The notes under the pieces are model-generated. The model did no database searches, had not been told where the DNA came from, and worked only from the letters and a program-made list of their open reading frames with translations. From Comamonadaceae bacterium (lineage in GTDB: Bacteria > Pseudomonadota > Gammaproteobacteria > Burkholderiales > Burkholderiaceae_C), in contig PNMF01000011.1 of the NCBI GenBank assembly GCA_013823485.1, positions 1 to 42,690 on the forward strand: a stretch of DNA of 42,690 bases, in the 5' to 3' direction. Position 1 is the first letter of the stretch. Each line of letters begins with the position of its first letter. Below, piece after piece: positions 8,657 to 17,364 of this stretch. The translations under genes and the position numbers were made by a program.

Positions 8657-11298
8657 GACCAGAAGTCCTTGCGGCACAGGCCGCGTGCCTCGCAGTGTTC
8701 GCACACCGGGCCTTCGCCCAGCGCCGGCAGGGCGGCACCGCCGGCGATGCGGTCGAGGTCGCCGGCGATGCCCTGCACCAGGCGCTCGGCGGCCAGGGCG
8801 ACGTCGGGGTGCTCCACCACCAGGGTGGGCGCCTTGTCGCCGGTGCCGCGCTGATCGGTGATGCTGAGGTAGGCCGCACGCACCGGCTGGTCGGGCAGCA
8901 GGGCGGCGTAGAACGCCAGCTGCACGTCTTCGGCGAACTGCTTGCGGCGCTGGGTGGTCTTGCTGCGGCCTTCGGTCTTGTAATCGATCACATAGGCGGT
9001 GCCCCCTTGAGCGGCGGGCAGCCGGTCGATGCGGTCGAGCTGGCCGATCAGGGTCCAGCGGCCCAGCTCGCGCTGCAGGTCGACCTCGGCGGCCTCGAAG
9101 CGCGGTCCGTCGGCGCCGTCGGCCGCCTCGTGTGCGGACAGCCAGTCGAGGTAGCCCTCGCGCAGCTGCGGCCACTGGGCCTCGAAGGGCAGGAACCCGG
9201 CCCCGCCCTCACCGGCGTTCAGGCCCATGGCGTCGGCCTCCTGGCGCGCCAGCGCGTCGAGCTGGTGGCGGTCTTCTTCGCGGCCCGGTCGCTGGTCGCG
9301 CCGGTCCTCGTGGAAGCGACGCAGCACGCGGTGCAGCCAGTTGCCGAGGTCGCGGGCATCGGGTTCGTCGTCCAGCTCGGCGGCATCGGACAGGCGCAGC
9401 TGGCGCAGGGCAAAGAACCGGTAAGGGCACTGGCGCAGCTGGGTGTAGGCGCTGGCCGAAATGCGCTGCGGCACCAGGTCGGGCGCGACCGGCCGGGGCG
9501 GCATGACCGGCTGCACCGCCAGCGTGCGCACCGGGCGCGGATCGGCGGCGGCAGGCAGGGGCTGCTGGAGCAGCCAAGGTGACGGCAGGCGGGGCTCACC
9601 GCGGTCGTTGCAGCGCCACAGGACATCGGCTGTGGGCTGGCGGCCGAGCAGCGCCCAGGCGCCACAGGCGGCCTCGGCCAGGGCCTCGCGCGAGGGCAGG
9701 CCCAGATGCTCGCGCTGGGCCACGGTCCACTGCCCCGGCAGTTCGGGGCTGGCGGGCAGGTGCAGTTCGTCACAGCCCGGCGCCACCACGGCCGCGAAGG
9801 GCCGGCCCAGCAACTGGGGCAAGGGCAGCACCACCACGGCCGCCACCACACCGGTGTGCGGATGAAACACGGCCGACTCCAGCACATCGCGCACCCAGGC
9901 GGTGAAGGCCGCCAGGCCGATGCGGCTGCCAGCGCCCGCTGCGGCGGGGGCGCCCTCCTCGCTGGCGGGGTCGGCCCCCAGCCCGGCCAGCTCGGCGGCG
10001 CCGGCCTCCGACAGCCGCAGCACCGCCAGCACCTGCTGACCGGCCACATCGGCCAGCATCGGCCCGCTCATGCCGGCCAGGTCCAGGGCGGCGCGCAGTC
10101 CGGTCAGCCAGCGTCCCAGCGGACGTGGCGCGGTCAGGGCGGCCAGCCACTCGGCAGCGCCGGGCGGCAGGGTGTCGGCCAGAGCGGGGCTGGCCACCGC
10201 AGCGCTCCAGCGGGCCACGCCCCGATCACGGGCCCGTTGTTCGAGGGCGCGCAGCATGGGTTCGGCGGCACCGGTGCAGAACAGCGGGGCCTGCCGCAGG
10301 GCATCGAGCGCCTCGTCCATCGAGGCGCCAGGCCGGGCCGCGCGCAGCAGCGCCATCAGCGCGGCCGCACTGCGGGTGGTGGAGAGTTTCCAGCCGGTCT
10401 CGTCACGCACCGGCACGCCCTGCTGCAGCAGCAAGGCGCTGACCCGGCGGGTGAGCAGCCGGTCGTTGGCCACCAGGGCCACCGGCTCACGGCCTTCGCC
10501 GAGGTGCTGCAGCACGCAGGCGGCGGCGCGCTGGGCTTCGTCTTCCGCGTCGTCGCAGGCATGCACACGCACATCGCCAGGCGCCATCGGCTCGGCCGAT
10601 GCGCCCAGCGGCAGGCGCCAGCAGCGGTCACCCCAGCGCAGGGCCAGGGCATCGGCCAGCGGGTCGCGCTGCAGGCCATCCAGAACGATCAGGGCATCGG
10701 CGTCGGCGCCGGGGGCCGCACGGGCAGCCCAGAGCACATCGGTGGCGTAGGCCGAGGTGCCGGCCCACGCAAGCGCCAGCCGGGCAACCAGCCCCTCCCA
10801 GCGCAGGGCCCCCAGCGGCGGGACCAGGCCCTCGCCCCGCTCCTGCGACCAGGCCGTGCGTTCGGCGGGCGGCAGGGCAGCGGCCACGGGCGCCAGCTGA
10901 CGGGCCGCCTCCACCAGCCGGGTCACCAGCTCGGCCCGCAGCGGCGATCCGGCCCGGACCGGCGACACCCGATCGAGCAGCATGCCGGCGATCAGGGAGT
11001 CGCGCGCCATGTCGATGCCCAGGTCGGTCGGGCCGGGCAGGAAGGGTTCGAGCGCTGCGGCCCAGTTCCGGCTGGACTCGAAGCGCGGCGGGAAGCCGTC
11101 GCCCATGCCGGTGGCCCAGGCGCGGCGGGCGATGTCCATCAGCTGGGCGTAGGGCACCAGCACCACCACCCGGGAAGGCGACAAGCCCTCGCGCCGGATG
11201 AGGTCGGCCAGGGCCGAGAGCGTCGGCTGCCACAGGGGCCAGGCGGACGGCCGCGCGCCATCGGCCGCTGCAGCAGGACTCGGGCTGGCTGACGTCAT
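8653..11298 (-). CDS. addB: AddB-like PD-(D/E)XK nuclease with iron-sulfur staple
   Basis: 881 residues. The N-terminal part is a degenerate helicase-like fold without a clear Walker A. The C-terminal nuclease starts near [20 protein letters not shown] and holds the [11 protein letters not shown] active-site segment and QLAFYAALL. Cys624 together with Cys866, Cys869 and Cys875 ([10 protein letters not shown]) gives the AddB-type C...CxxC(x5)C pattern that binds a 4Fe-4S cluster and pins the nuclease domain. This pattern separates it from RecC. The start at ATG 11298 was chosen because upstream codons run into the trxA promoter region. The stop overlaps the AddA-like start by 4 bases. It likely acts as the second subunit of a DNA-end-processing helicase-nuclease. 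It is divergent from trxA with 122 bases between. Confidence 0.88.
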   Translation of the reverse strand: MTSASPSPAAAADGARPSAWPLWQPTLSALADLIRREGLSPSRVVVLVPYAQLMDIARRAWATGMGDGFPPRFESSRNWAAALEPFLPGPTDLGIDMARDSLIAGMLLDRVSPVRAGSPLRAELVTRLVEAARQLAPVAAALPPAERTAWSQERGEGLVPPLGALRWEGLVARLALAWAGTSAYATDVLWAARAAPGADADALIVLDGLQRDPLADALALRWGDRCWRLPLGASAEPMAPGDVRVHACDDAEDEAQRAAACVLQHLGEGREPVALVANDRLLTRRVSALLLQQGVPVRDETGWKLSTTRSAAALMALLRAARPGASMDEALDALRQAPLFCTGAAEPMLRALEQRARDRGVARWSAAVASPALADTLPPGAAEWLAALTAPRPLGRWLTGLRAALDLAGMSGPMLADVAGQQVLAVLRLSEAGAAELAGLGADPASEEGAPAAAGAGSRIGLAAFTAWVRDVLESAVFHPHTGVVAAVVVLPLPQLLGRPFAAVVAPGCDELHLPASPELPGQWTVAQREHLGLPSREALAEAACGAWALLGRQPTADVLWRCNDRGEPRLPSPWLLQQPLPAAADPRPVRTLAVQPVMPPRPVAPDLVPQRISASAYTQLRQCPYRFFALRQLRLSDAAELDDEPDARDLGNWLHRVLRRFHEDRRDQRPGREEDRHQLDALARQEADAMGLNAGEGGAGFLPFEAQWPQLREGYLDWLSAHEAADGADGPRFEAAEVDLQRELGRWTLIGQLDRIDRLPAAQGGTAYVIDYKTEGRSKTTQRRKQFAEDVQLAFYAALLPDQPVRAAYLSITDQRGTGDKAPTLVVEHPDVALAAERLVQGIAGDLDRIAGGAALPALGEGPVCEHCEARGLCRKDFWS

Positions 11299-11312
11299 GG
11301 GATGGAGCTTTC

Positions 11313-11321
11313 TGTCACAAT
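11313..11321 (+). promoter_or_regulatory. Candidate extended -10 element for trxA
   Basis: TG, one base, then CACAAT lies 100 bases before the trxA start. No good -35 is visible. The same GTCACAAT core recurs at 22107-22114 before ppx, and TGTCATAAT occurs before rho. This recurrence is the main support. Confidence 0.3.
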
Positions 11322-11420
11322 GCGGCCGTCTTGCCGGGGCTTGAATGGCCGGTGTTCCACCGCCCGCCCGGCGCGCAGACTGTAACCTCCCGCTCACCGA
11401 TTTCTCCAGAGGACCCCAGC

Positions 11421-11753
11421 ATGGCCAGCGACCTGATCAAACACGTTTCCGATGCCAGTTTCCAGACCGACGTGCTGGAATCCAAGGCCCCGGTGCTGGT
11501 GGACTTCTGGGCCGAGTGGTGCGGCCCCTGCAAGATGATCGCCCCCATCCTGGACGAAGTCGCCGGCGCCTACAACGGCAAGCTGCAGGTGGCCAAGCTC
11601 AACGTCGACGAGAACCGCGACGTGCCGGCCAAGTTCGGCATCCGCGGCATTCCCACCCTGATGCTGTTCAAGGACGGCCAGCTGGCCGCCACCAAGGTGG
11701 GCGCACTCAGCAAGGCCCAGCTCACCCAGTTCATCGACCAGCAGCTGGTCTGA
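11421..11753 (+). CDS. trxA: Thioredoxin 1
   Basis: 110 residues, the standard thioredoxin length. The redox motif WCGPC is at 33-37 within [14 protein letters not shown]. The cis-proline loop is [11 protein letters not shown], and the buried Asp lies in VLVDFW. It is a cytoplasmic dithiol reductant for ribonucleotide reductase, PAPS reductase, methionine sulfoxide reductase and others, recycled by thioredoxin reductase, which is not in this window. ATG 11421 follows an AGAGGA ribosome site. The trxA-rho order seen here is common in proteobacteria. A perfect 8-bp GC hairpin follows 8 bases after the stop, and rho has its own candidate promoter, so the two are probably separate transcription units with some read-through. 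Confidence 0.98.
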   Translation: MASDLIKHVSDASFQTDVLESKAPVLVDFWAEWCGPCKMIAPILDEVAGAYNGKLQVAKLNVDENRDVPAKFGIRGIPTLMLFKDGQLAATKVGALSKAQLTQFIDQQLV

Positions 11754-11761
11754 CCCCCTCG

Positions 11762-11781
11762 CCCGGGCGGTGTCGCCCGGG
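11762..11781 (+). terminator. GC hairpin downstream of trxA (no U-tract)
   Basis: CCCGGGCG and CGCCCGGG form a perfect 8-bp stem around a GTGT loop, 8 bases after the trxA stop. No T-run follows, so it may stabilise the 3' end or act with Rho rather than serve as a strong intrinsic terminator. Confidence 0.4.
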
Positions 11782-11798
11782 TCAGCGACACCAGCAGG

Positions 11799-11825
11799 TT
11801 GACCGTCGCCGTTTCCTGTCATAAT
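11799..11825 (+). promoter_or_regulatory. Candidate promoter of rho
   Basis: TTGACC (11799-11804) and CATAAT (11820-11825) are separated by 15 bases. The -10 is preceded by TGT, giving an extended -10 (TG-n-CATAAT) that can compensate for the short spacer. Transcription would start near 11832 and give an untranslated leader of about 105 bases. Confidence 0.45.
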
Positions 11826-11847
11826 TTCCGTCAGCAGGTCCGACCCA

Positions 11848-11925
11848 GGCACCTGCCCCTCCCGCGCAGCGTCCACCTCCGGACCCCCGCGCCCCCTCCC
11901 CCGGTTCCCCGAAGCAACTCCCTCA
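11848..11925 (+). promoter_or_regulatory. C-rich, G-poor rho leader (rut-like region)
   Basis: Across 11851-11920 I count 41 C and 13 G in 70 bases, a strong C-over-G bias not typical of neighbouring genes, with almost no stable pairing evident. This is the composition Rho binds. The E. coli rho gene is controlled by Rho-dependent attenuation in its leader, so the same logic is likely here. No leader peptide frame with a plausible start was seen. Confidence 0.4.
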
Positions 11926-11938
11926 CGGAGTGAATTCC

Positions 11939-13201
11939 ATGCACCTCAACGAACTCAAGGCACTGCACGTGTCTGAAGTCCTCAAGCAGGCTGACGCCCT
12001 TGAGATCGAGAACACCGGCCGCATGCGCAAGCAAGAGCTCATGTTCGCCATCATCAAGAAGCGGGCCAAGGGCGGCGAGCTGGTGTATGCCGACGGCGTG
12101 CTGGAGGTCCTGCCGGACGGCTTCGGCTTCCTGCGGGCACCGGACACCAGCTACACGGCCAGCACCGACGACATCTACATCTCGCCGAGCCAGATCCGCC
12201 GCTTCAACCTGCACACCGGCGACATGATCGAGGGCGAGGTCCGCATCCCCAAGGATGGCGAACGCTACTTCGCACTCAACAAGCTGGACAAGATCAACGG
12301 CCTGCCGCCGGAGGACAACAAGCACAAGATCATGTTCGAGAACCTCACGCCGCTGTTCCCCAAGGAACAGATGCGTCTGGAACGCGACATCAAGAGCGAC
12401 GAGAACATCACCGGTCGCATCATCGACATCATTGCCCCGATCGGCCGCGGCCAGCGGGCCCTGATCGTGGCGCCGCCCAAGAGCGGCAAGACGGTCATGA
12501 TGCAGCACATCTGCCATGCCATCACCACCAACCACCCCGACGTGGAACTGATGGTGCTGCTGGTCGACGAGCGCCCCGAGGAAGTGACTGAAATGCAGCG
12601 CACGGTGCGCGGCGAGGTCATTGCCTCCACCTTCGACGAGCCTGCCGCACGCCACGTCCACGTGGCCGAGATGGTGATCGAGCGCGCCAAGCGCCTGGTC
12701 GAGCTCAAGAAGGACGTGGTGATCATGCTCGACTCGATCACCCGCCTGGCCCGCGCCTACAACAACGTCCTGCCGTCCTCCGGCAAGGTGCTCACCGGCG
12801 GTGTCGACGCCAACGCCCTGCAGCGGCCCAAGCGCTTCTTCGGCGCGGCCCGCAAGGTCGAGGAAGGCGGTTCGCTGACCATCATCGCCACCGCCCTGGT
12901 CGACACCGGTTCGCGCATGGACGAAGTGATCTTTGAAGAGTTCAAGGGCACCGGCAACTGTGAGATCCACCTGGACCGCCGCCTGTACGAGAAGCGCGTG
13001 TTCCCCTCGATCCAGCTCAACCGCAGCGGTACCCGCCGCGAAGAGCTGCTGCTGCAGCCCGAGATCCTGCAGAAGACGCGGATCCTGCGGCAGTTCATGT
13101 ACAACATGGACGAGATCGAGGCCATGGAGATGGTGCTCAAGAGCATGAAGGCCACCAAGAACAACTCCGAGTTCTTCGACATGATGCGGCGGGGCGGTTG
13201 A
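11939..13201 (+). CDS. rho: Transcription termination factor Rho
   Basis: 420 residues, as in E. coli (419). The N-terminal helical domain starts [14 protein letters not shown]. The RNA-binding cold-shock-like domain lies at about 50-125 ([21 protein letters not shown]). The RecA-like ATPase has Walker A APPKSGKT at 178-185, Walker [17 protein letters not shown], and the Q- and R-loop region [10 protein letters not shown]. It is a hexameric RNA-DNA helicase that ends transcription on unstructured C-rich RNA. A GTG at 11930 is in frame, but the GGAG at 11926-11929 abuts it and is correctly spaced (9 bases) only for ATG 11939, so I chose the latter. The leader is C-rich, suggesting autoregulation. 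No inserted N-terminal region, as found in some actinobacterial Rho proteins, is present. Confidence 0.98.
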   Translation: MHLNELKALHVSEVLKQADALEIENTGRMRKQELMFAIIKKRAKGGELVYADGVLEVLPDGFGFLRAPDTSYTASTDDIYISPSQIRRFNLHTGDMIEGEVRIPKDGERYFALNKLDKINGLPPEDNKHKIMFENLTPLFPKEQMRLERDIKSDENITGRIIDIIAPIGRGQRALIVAPPKSGKTVMMQHICHAITTNHPDVELMVLLVDERPEEVTEMQRTVRGEVIASTFDEPAARHVHVAEMVIERAKRLVELKKDVVIMLDSITRLARAYNNVLPSSGKVLTGGVDANALQRPKRFFGAARKVEEGGSLTIIATALVDTGSRMDEVIFEEFKGTGNCEIHLDRRLYEKRVFPSIQLNRSGTRREELLLQPEILQKTRILRQFMYNMDEIEAMEMVLKSMKATKNNSEFFDMMRRGG

Positions 13202-13222
13202 CGCCCGCCACACTGGTATACT
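13198..13222 (+). promoter_or_regulatory. Extended -10 promoter of rpmE2
   Basis: TATACT at 13217-13222 is preceded by TGG, a good extended -10 (TG-n-TATACT). TTGACG at 13198-13203 overlaps the rho stop codon but is only 13 bases away, so the extended -10 probably carries recognition. It lies 80 bases before the rpmE2 start. Confidence 0.45.
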
Positions 13223-13248
13223 CGCAGGCTTTGCTTGAGCGGCAAGTA

Positions 13249-13269
13249 CAGCGGGAAAGGGTTTCGCTG
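13249..13269 (+). promoter_or_regulatory. Hairpin in the rpmE2 leader
   Basis: CAGCGGGA and TTTCGCTG can pair over 8 positions (two G-U) around an AAGGG loop, ending 32 bases before the start codon. L31 genes can be autogenously controlled through their leaders, so this is a candidate operator. The fold is predicted by eye only. Confidence 0.33.
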
Positions 13270-13301
13270 CGGCTGCCGCCACTGAATCCCAAGGAATCAC
13301 C

Positions 13302-13556
13302 ATGAAAGAGGGCATCCACCCCGAGTACCGCGAAGTCGTGTTCGTCGACATGTCGAACAGCTTCCAGTTCGTGACCCGCTCGTGCGTCAGCACCAAAGAA
13401 AAGATCAAGATGGACGACGGCCGCGAGCTGCCGCTGGTCAAGCTGGAAACCACCAGCGAATCGCACCCTTTCTACACGGGCACCCAGAAGACCGTGGACA
13501 ACATGGGTGGTCGCGTCGAGAAATTCCGCAACAAGTTCAAGCGCAACGCCGCGTAA
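13302..13556 (+). CDS. rpmE2: 50S ribosomal protein L31 type B
   Basis: 84 residues starting [16 protein letters not shown], with [10 protein letters not shown] and [11 protein letters not shown], the core of the L31 family. The zinc-binding cysteines of L31 type A are absent; the only Cys is in TRSCVST. This makes it a type B (C-minus) paralogue that works without zinc. It is a component of the intersubunit bridge of the large ribosomal subunit. In many bacteria type B is induced on zinc starvation beside a zinc-binding type A copy. No Zur-like operator was recognised here, so it may be the housekeeping form, as is common in Burkholderiales. An AAGGA ribosome site precedes the ATG, and a strong intrinsic terminator follows. 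Confidence 0.97.
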   Translation: MKEGIHPEYREVVFVDMSNSFQFVTRSCVSTKEKIKMDDGRELPLVKLETTSESHPFYTGTQKTVDNMGGRVEKFRNKFKRNAA

Positions 13557-13580
13557 TCGGCCCGTTCGCTTCTCGCCCGA

Positions 13581-13610
13581 AAGGCAGCTGCTGGTCAGCT
13601 GCTTTTTTTT
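13581..13610 (+). terminator. Intrinsic terminator of rpmE2
   Basis: GCAGCTG and CAGCTGC form a 7-bp stem around CTGGT (extended by wobble and A-T pairs below), followed by eight T residues at 13603-13610. It lies 25 bases after the rpmE2 stop. Confidence 0.88.
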
Positions 13611-13630
13611 CGCCGGTATAGTCCATCGCC

Positions 13631-15301
13631 GTGAACCAGCCAACGCCCGCCATCGTCACCCAGGCCGCCGTCCGACGCCTGCCCCGCTGGGCCCTGCTGC
13701 TGTTCTGCTTGGCCTACGTGCTGCCCGGCTTCATCGGTCGGGAACCCTGGAAGCTGGCCGACGTGGCCGCGTTCGGTGCCATGCTCGAGATGGCCACCGG
13801 CACCGGCCTGTGGCTGCAACCGGCGGTGCTGGGCCAGCCCGTGGCAGACGCCGCGCTGCTGCCCTACTGGCTGGGCGCCGCCGCCTTGCGGGCCCTTCCC
13901 TTCCTGGAGCCGGCGTTTGCGGTCCGGGTGCCGTTCATGGCCTTGCTGGCCCTCACGCTGGCGGCCGTCTGGTACACGGTCTACCACCTGGCACGGCAAC
14001 CGGCCGCACAGCCGGTGGCGTTCGCCTTCGGCGGTGAAGCCCACCCGACCGACTACGCACGGGCCCTGGCCGATGCCGGCCTGCTGGCCATCGTGGCCTG
14101 CCTGGGTCTGGCCCAGCTCTCCCACGAAACAACGCCCGATCTGGCCCGCCTCGCCGGTGTGGCGCTGCTGCTGCTGGGTGCCGCCCGACTGCTCTCGCCC
14201 GACGCCCAGTGGCCGTGGCGCAGCCTGCTGATCTGGGCCGCCGGTGCCGTGGTGCTGGCACTCAGCGATGCGGTGCTGCCGCTGGCCGCACTCGGACTGG
14301 TGTGGGTGCTGGTCATGATCACGCGCCGCTCCCGCGCAGCATGGGCCGCCGGACTGGTCTGGCTGCTGGCGCTGGCGCTGGGCGAATGGCTGAGCGGCGG
14401 CCTGGCCCCTTCCAGCTGGACGCCCCGCACCGACGATGCCGACAGTTTCGCCCGGCTGCTGCTCTGGTTCACCTGGCCGGCCTGGCCGCTGGCCTTGTGG
14501 ACGCTGTGGCGCTGGCGGCGCCAGTGGCTGGCCCCCCATGTCGCACTGCCGTTCTGGCTGGTGGTGGTGGGCGTGCTGACCAGTGCCCTGGCGGACGAGC
14601 GCGACCGCGCACTGCTCACCGCCCTGCCCGGCCTGGCCGCGCTGGCGGCCTTCGCGCTGCCGACGCTGCGGCGCAGCGTGTCTGCGCTGATCGACTGGTT
14701 CACCCTGCTGTTCTTTTCCGGCTGTGTGCTGATCATCTGGGTGATCTGGCTGGCGATGATGACCGGCGTGCCCGCCAAGCCCGCCGCCAACGTCGCGAAG
14801 CTGGCGCCGGGGTTCGTACCCGACTTCGGGCTGCTGCCCTTCCTGCTGGGCGCACTGGCCACCCTGGCCTGGGTCTGGCTAGTGAGCTGGCGGGTCGGAC
14901 GGCACCGGCAGGCGCTCTGGAAAAGCCTGGTGCTGCCCTCGGCGGGCGCCACCTTGTGCTGGTTGCTCCTGATGACCTTGTGGCTGCCGCTGCTGGACTT
15001 CGGGCGCAGCTACGGGCCGCTGTCGCGCCGGATTGCGACCCTGGTCCCGGCCGGCAGCTGCGTCATGGCCGATGGCCTGAATGCGGGGCAGCTCACCGCA
15101 CTGCGCTACCACGGCGGCCTGAAAATGGTCCGCTCGGAAGCACCGGGCGATGCCCGCTGCCGTGTGATGGTGGTGTCGCCCGCATCGCAGCCGACGCTGG
15201 ACCAGCGCGTGGCGCTGACCGAATGGGCCTACCAGGCCTCGGTCAGCCGGCTCACCGACAGCAAGGAAACGCTGCTGGTCTACCGCCGCATCGGCCGCTG
15301 A
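13631..15301 (+). CDS. Polytopic membrane protein, GT-C / ArnT-like glycosyltransferase fold
   Basis: 556 residues starting at GTG 13631. About ten or more hydrophobic segments are visible, beginning with ALLLFCLAYVLPGFIG (about 21-36). The first exoplasmic loop carries GREPWKLADVAAF, matching the position of the acidic catalytic loop of ArnT/GT39 enzymes. A soluble C-terminal part (after about 470) includes VPAGSCVMADGLNAGQ and ends LLVYRRIGR. The layout fits a lipid-linked sugar transferase acting on the periplasmic face, but donor and acceptor cannot be inferred. There is no clear ribosome site. TATAGT at 13617-13622 lies 8 bases before the GTG, so the mRNA may be leaderless or nearly so. 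It is convergent with phoR; both stop codons fall in one inverted repeat. Confidence 0.8.
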   Translation: MNQPTPAIVTQAAVRRLPRWALLLFCLAYVLPGFIGREPWKLADVAAFGAMLEMATGTGLWLQPAVLGQPVADAALLPYWLGAAALRALPFLEPAFAVRVPFMALLALTLAAVWYTVYHLARQPAAQPVAFAFGGEAHPTDYARALADAGLLAIVACLGLAQLSHETTPDLARLAGVALLLLGAARLLSPDAQWPWRSLLIWAAGAVVLALSDAVLPLAALGLVWVLVMITRRSRAAWAAGLVWLLALALGEWLSGGLAPSSWTPRTDDADSFARLLLWFTWPAWPLALWTLWRWRRQWLAPHVALPFWLVVVGVLTSALADERDRALLTALPGLAALAAFALPTLRRSVSALIDWFTLLFFSGCVLIIWVIWLAMMTGVPAKPAANVAKLAPGFVPDFGLLPFLLGALATLAWVWLVSWRVGRHRQALWKSLVLPSAGATLCWLLLMTLWLPLLDFGRSYGPLSRRIATLVPAGSCVMADGLNAGQLTALRYHGGLKMVRSEAPGDARCRVMVVSPASQPTLDQRVALTEWAYQASVSRLTDSKETLLVYRRIGR

Positions 15302-15320
15302 GCGAACCTCGCGCGCTCAG
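15298..15320. terminator. Inverted repeat spanning two convergent stop codons
   Basis: CTGAGCG and CGCTCAG form a perfect 7-bp stem with a 9-base loop. The TGA of the membrane protein gene and the TGA of phoR each lie in one arm. With no T-run it is at best a modest bidirectional terminator, or it protects 3' ends. Confidence 0.4.
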
Positions 15321-16636
15321 GAAGGCGCGTAACGCCGGATGCGGTTGGACGGCAGTCCGATCACGAAACAGGAACCCTCCCCGAGGGTGCTCTGCACGTC
15401 GAGCTGGCCGCCGTGCCGCTGGGCCACATGCTTGACGATGGCCAGCCCCAGCCCGGTGCCGCCGGTCTCGCGGGAGCGGCTGCGGTCCACCCGGTAAAAG
15501 CGTTCGGTCAGCCTGGGCAGGTGTTCCGCCGCGATGCCGGGCCCGTTGTCCTTGACGAAGAACTCGGCCGAACCATCGTCCCGCAGGCGCCACCCCGGCT
15601 CGATCAGACCGCCCCCGGGGGTGTAGCGCACCGCATTGCTCAGCAGGTTCGACATGGCGCTCAGCAGCTCGCTCTTGCTGCCGGCCACCCAGAAGCGGTC
15701 GGCGCCCACCGGCTCGATCCGGTGGGGCGTCGGCGCAATCGCCATGGTCAGGCCACGGGCCTCCTGCACCACGTGCCCCAGCAGCTCCTCGGCGTCCGAC
15801 CATTCGCTCAGACCCGGCGCAGGACTGCCCTCCAGGCGGGAGAGGGTCAGCAGGTCGCTCACCAGCGTCTGCATGCGCTGGGCCTGCTGGCTCATGAGCT
15901 CCAGGTAGCGGGTCCGATCGGCCTCTTCGAGCGGCAGGCTCTGCATGGTTTCCACGAAGCCGCTCAGCACCGTGAGCGGCGTGCGGATCTCGTGCGACAC
16001 ATTGGCCACGAAGTCGCGCCTCATGGTCTCGGCCAGCTGCACCGCCGTGATGTCGCGGGTGAGCATCAGCTTGCGCTTCTTGCCGTAGGGGTGGATCTGC
16101 AGCGAGATGCGGCTGGGCTGGGACGGGCGCGGCCCGACGCCATCGACCTGGATCTCGTGGCTGAAGTCGCCCTCGGTCAGGTAGCTGGAGAACGCCGGGT
16201 TGCGCACCATGTTGCGCACGTACTGGCCGAGATCGCGTTGCGGGTCGAAACCCAGATGGCTGGCTGCCGTCAGGTTGGCCCATTCGATGCGCCCGCTGGA
16301 ATCCAGCAGCACCACCCCGTTGGGCGACGCCTGGATGGCGGAGAGGAAGTCCTCCAGCCGGGCATCGCTGTTCTGGGCCTTTTTCTCCAGCTTCTTGACC
16401 AGGCGCCGGCAGCGCTCCAGCACCTCGCCCCAGGTGCCGCTCATGTCGGGCGCCCGGGAAAGATCGGCCTTGTTCAGCCACTTCAGCACCCGGTTGGCAC
16501 GCAGGCTGTCGATGATGGCCCAGACCAGCGCACCGACCAGCGCACCGCCGACCGCCATCGGCGCCGAATCGCGCGACCAACCCCACACCGCTGCCAGTGC
16601 CACCAGCAGCAGCAGCTCGATCACCCGCCGGGTCAT
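15317..16636 (-). CDS. phoR: Phosphate regulon sensor histidine kinase PhoR
   Basis: 439 residues. Two N-terminal membrane helices (about 5-20 and 27-43) are joined by a very short loop, as in PhoR, so no periplasmic sensor domain exists. A basic linker (RRLVKKLEKKAQ) and a PAS domain (about 92-200) precede the HisKA domain with His215 in ANVSHEIRTPL. The HATPase has an N-box (MSNLLSNAVRYTPGG), a D-box (VKDNGPGIAAEHLPRL) and a G-box (GGTGLGLAIVKHV). It phosphorylates PhoB when phosphate is scarce and is restrained by PhoU and the Pst transporter. Its ATG overlaps the phoB stop as ATGA. It is the last gene of the pst-pho operon. Confidence 0.97.
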   Translation of the reverse strand: MTRRVIELLLLVALAAVWGWSRDSAPMAVGGALVGALVWAIIDSLRANRVLKWLNKADLSRAPDMSGTWGEVLERCRRLVKKLEKKAQNSDARLEDFLSAIQASPNGVVLLDSSGRIEWANLTAASHLGFDPQRDLGQYVRNMVRNPAFSSYLTEGDFSHEIQVDGVGPRPSQPSRISLQIHPYGKKRKLMLTRDITAVQLAETMRRDFVANVSHEIRTPLTVLSGFVETMQSLPLEEADRTRYLELMSQQAQRMQTLVSDLLTLSRLEGSPAPGLSEWSDAEELLGHVVQEARGLTMAIAPTPHRIEPVGADRFWVAGSKSELLSAMSNLLSNAVRYTPGGGLIEPGWRLRDDGSAEFFVKDNGPGIAAEHLPRLTERFYRVDRSRSRETGGTGLGLAIVKHVAQRHGGQLDVQSTLGEGSCFVIGLPSNRIRRYAPS

Positions 16637-17364
16637 GCGGTGGAGGCGGAGGTTCCCTGTGCAGGGCGCAGGCCGCTGCCTTGGGCGGTGAGCCGGTAGC
16701 CGGCTCCCCGCACGGTCTCGATCATGCTGGCCGCCTGACCGAGCGACTCCCTCAAACGTTTGACGTGCACGTCCACGGTGCGCTCCTCGATGAACACGTG
16801 GTCTCCCCAGACCTTGTCGAGCAGGGTACCACGCGTGTGCACGCGCTCGGCGTGCTTCATGAGGTAGTGCAGCAGCTTGAACTCGGTCGGGCCGACCTTG
16901 AGTTCAGTGCCCCGGAAACTCACCCGGTAGGTGGCGGCGTCCAGCGTCAGGTCACCGACCTGGACCGAGTCGTTCACCACCTCGGGGGCCCGGCGGCGCA
17001 ACACGGCGCGGATGCGGGCCATCAGCTCCTGGGTGGAAAACGGCTTGGTGATGTAGTCGTCGGCGCCGGCGTCCAGCCCCTGCACCTTGTCGGACTCGTC
17101 GCTGCGGGCGGTCAGCATCAGGATGGGAACCGTCTTGGTCCGCTCCTGCTTGCGCCACTGGCGGGCCAGCGAGGCGCCGCTTTCGCCGGGCAGCATCCAG
17201 TCCAGCAGGATGACGTCGGGCAGCACCGCATCGACCTCACGCTGGGCGGCCGCGCCGTCGAAGACCACGGTCGGGGCAAACCCGTTGTGGCGCAGGTTGA
17301 CGGCAATGAGTTCGGCGATCGAGGGTTCGTCCTCGACCACCAGCACGCGGGGCAGCTTTCTCAT
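16633..17364 (-). CDS. phoB: Phosphate regulon response regulator PhoB
   Basis: 243 residues. The receiver domain has acidic residues near 11-13 (VVEDEPS), phosphoacceptor Asp55 (ILLDWMLPG) and the KPF switch. An OmpR-type winged-helix domain follows (about 135-228) with ERTVDVHVKRLRESLG as recognition helix and ETVRGAGYRL as wing. PhoB phosphate binds Pho boxes, direct 7-base repeats at 11-base spacing. A good candidate lies before pstS and an extended array before the OlsB-like gene. ATGA overlaps join it to phoU upstream and phoR downstream. The C-terminal 15 residues (after YRLTAQG) are an unstructured extension beyond the usual family end. Confidence 0.97.
   Translation of the reverse strand: MRKLPRVLVVEDEPSIAELIAVNLRHNGFAPTVVFDGAAAQREVDAVLPDVILLDWMLPGESGASLARQWRKQERTKTVPILMLTARSDESDKVQGLDAGADDYITKPFSTQELMARIRAVLRRRAPEVVNDSVQVGDLTLDAATYRVSFRGTELKVGPTEFKLLHYLMKHAERVHTRGTLLDKVWGDHVFIEERTVDVHVKRLRESLGQAASMIETVRGAGYRLTAQGSGLRPAQGTSASTA

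Noticed and set aside
5384-8854. Plus-strand open frame of 1156 codons
   Set aside because: It lies antisense to the AddA-like gene, which has all helicase and nuclease motifs. The plus-strand product is compositionally typical of a shadow frame.
8657-9175. N-terminal extension of the AddA-like frame
   Set aside because: It lies within the AddB-like nuclease region in another frame. The ATGA overlap and the Walker A position support ATG 8656.
11930-11938. GTG start of rho
   Set aside because: The ribosome site directly abuts it with no spacing; ATG 11939 has correct spacing and matches the family N-terminus.
13232-13247. Short hairpin CTTG-AGCGG-CAAG in the rpmE2 leader
   Set aside because: A four-base stem is within chance expectation; the hairpin at 13249-13269 is stronger.
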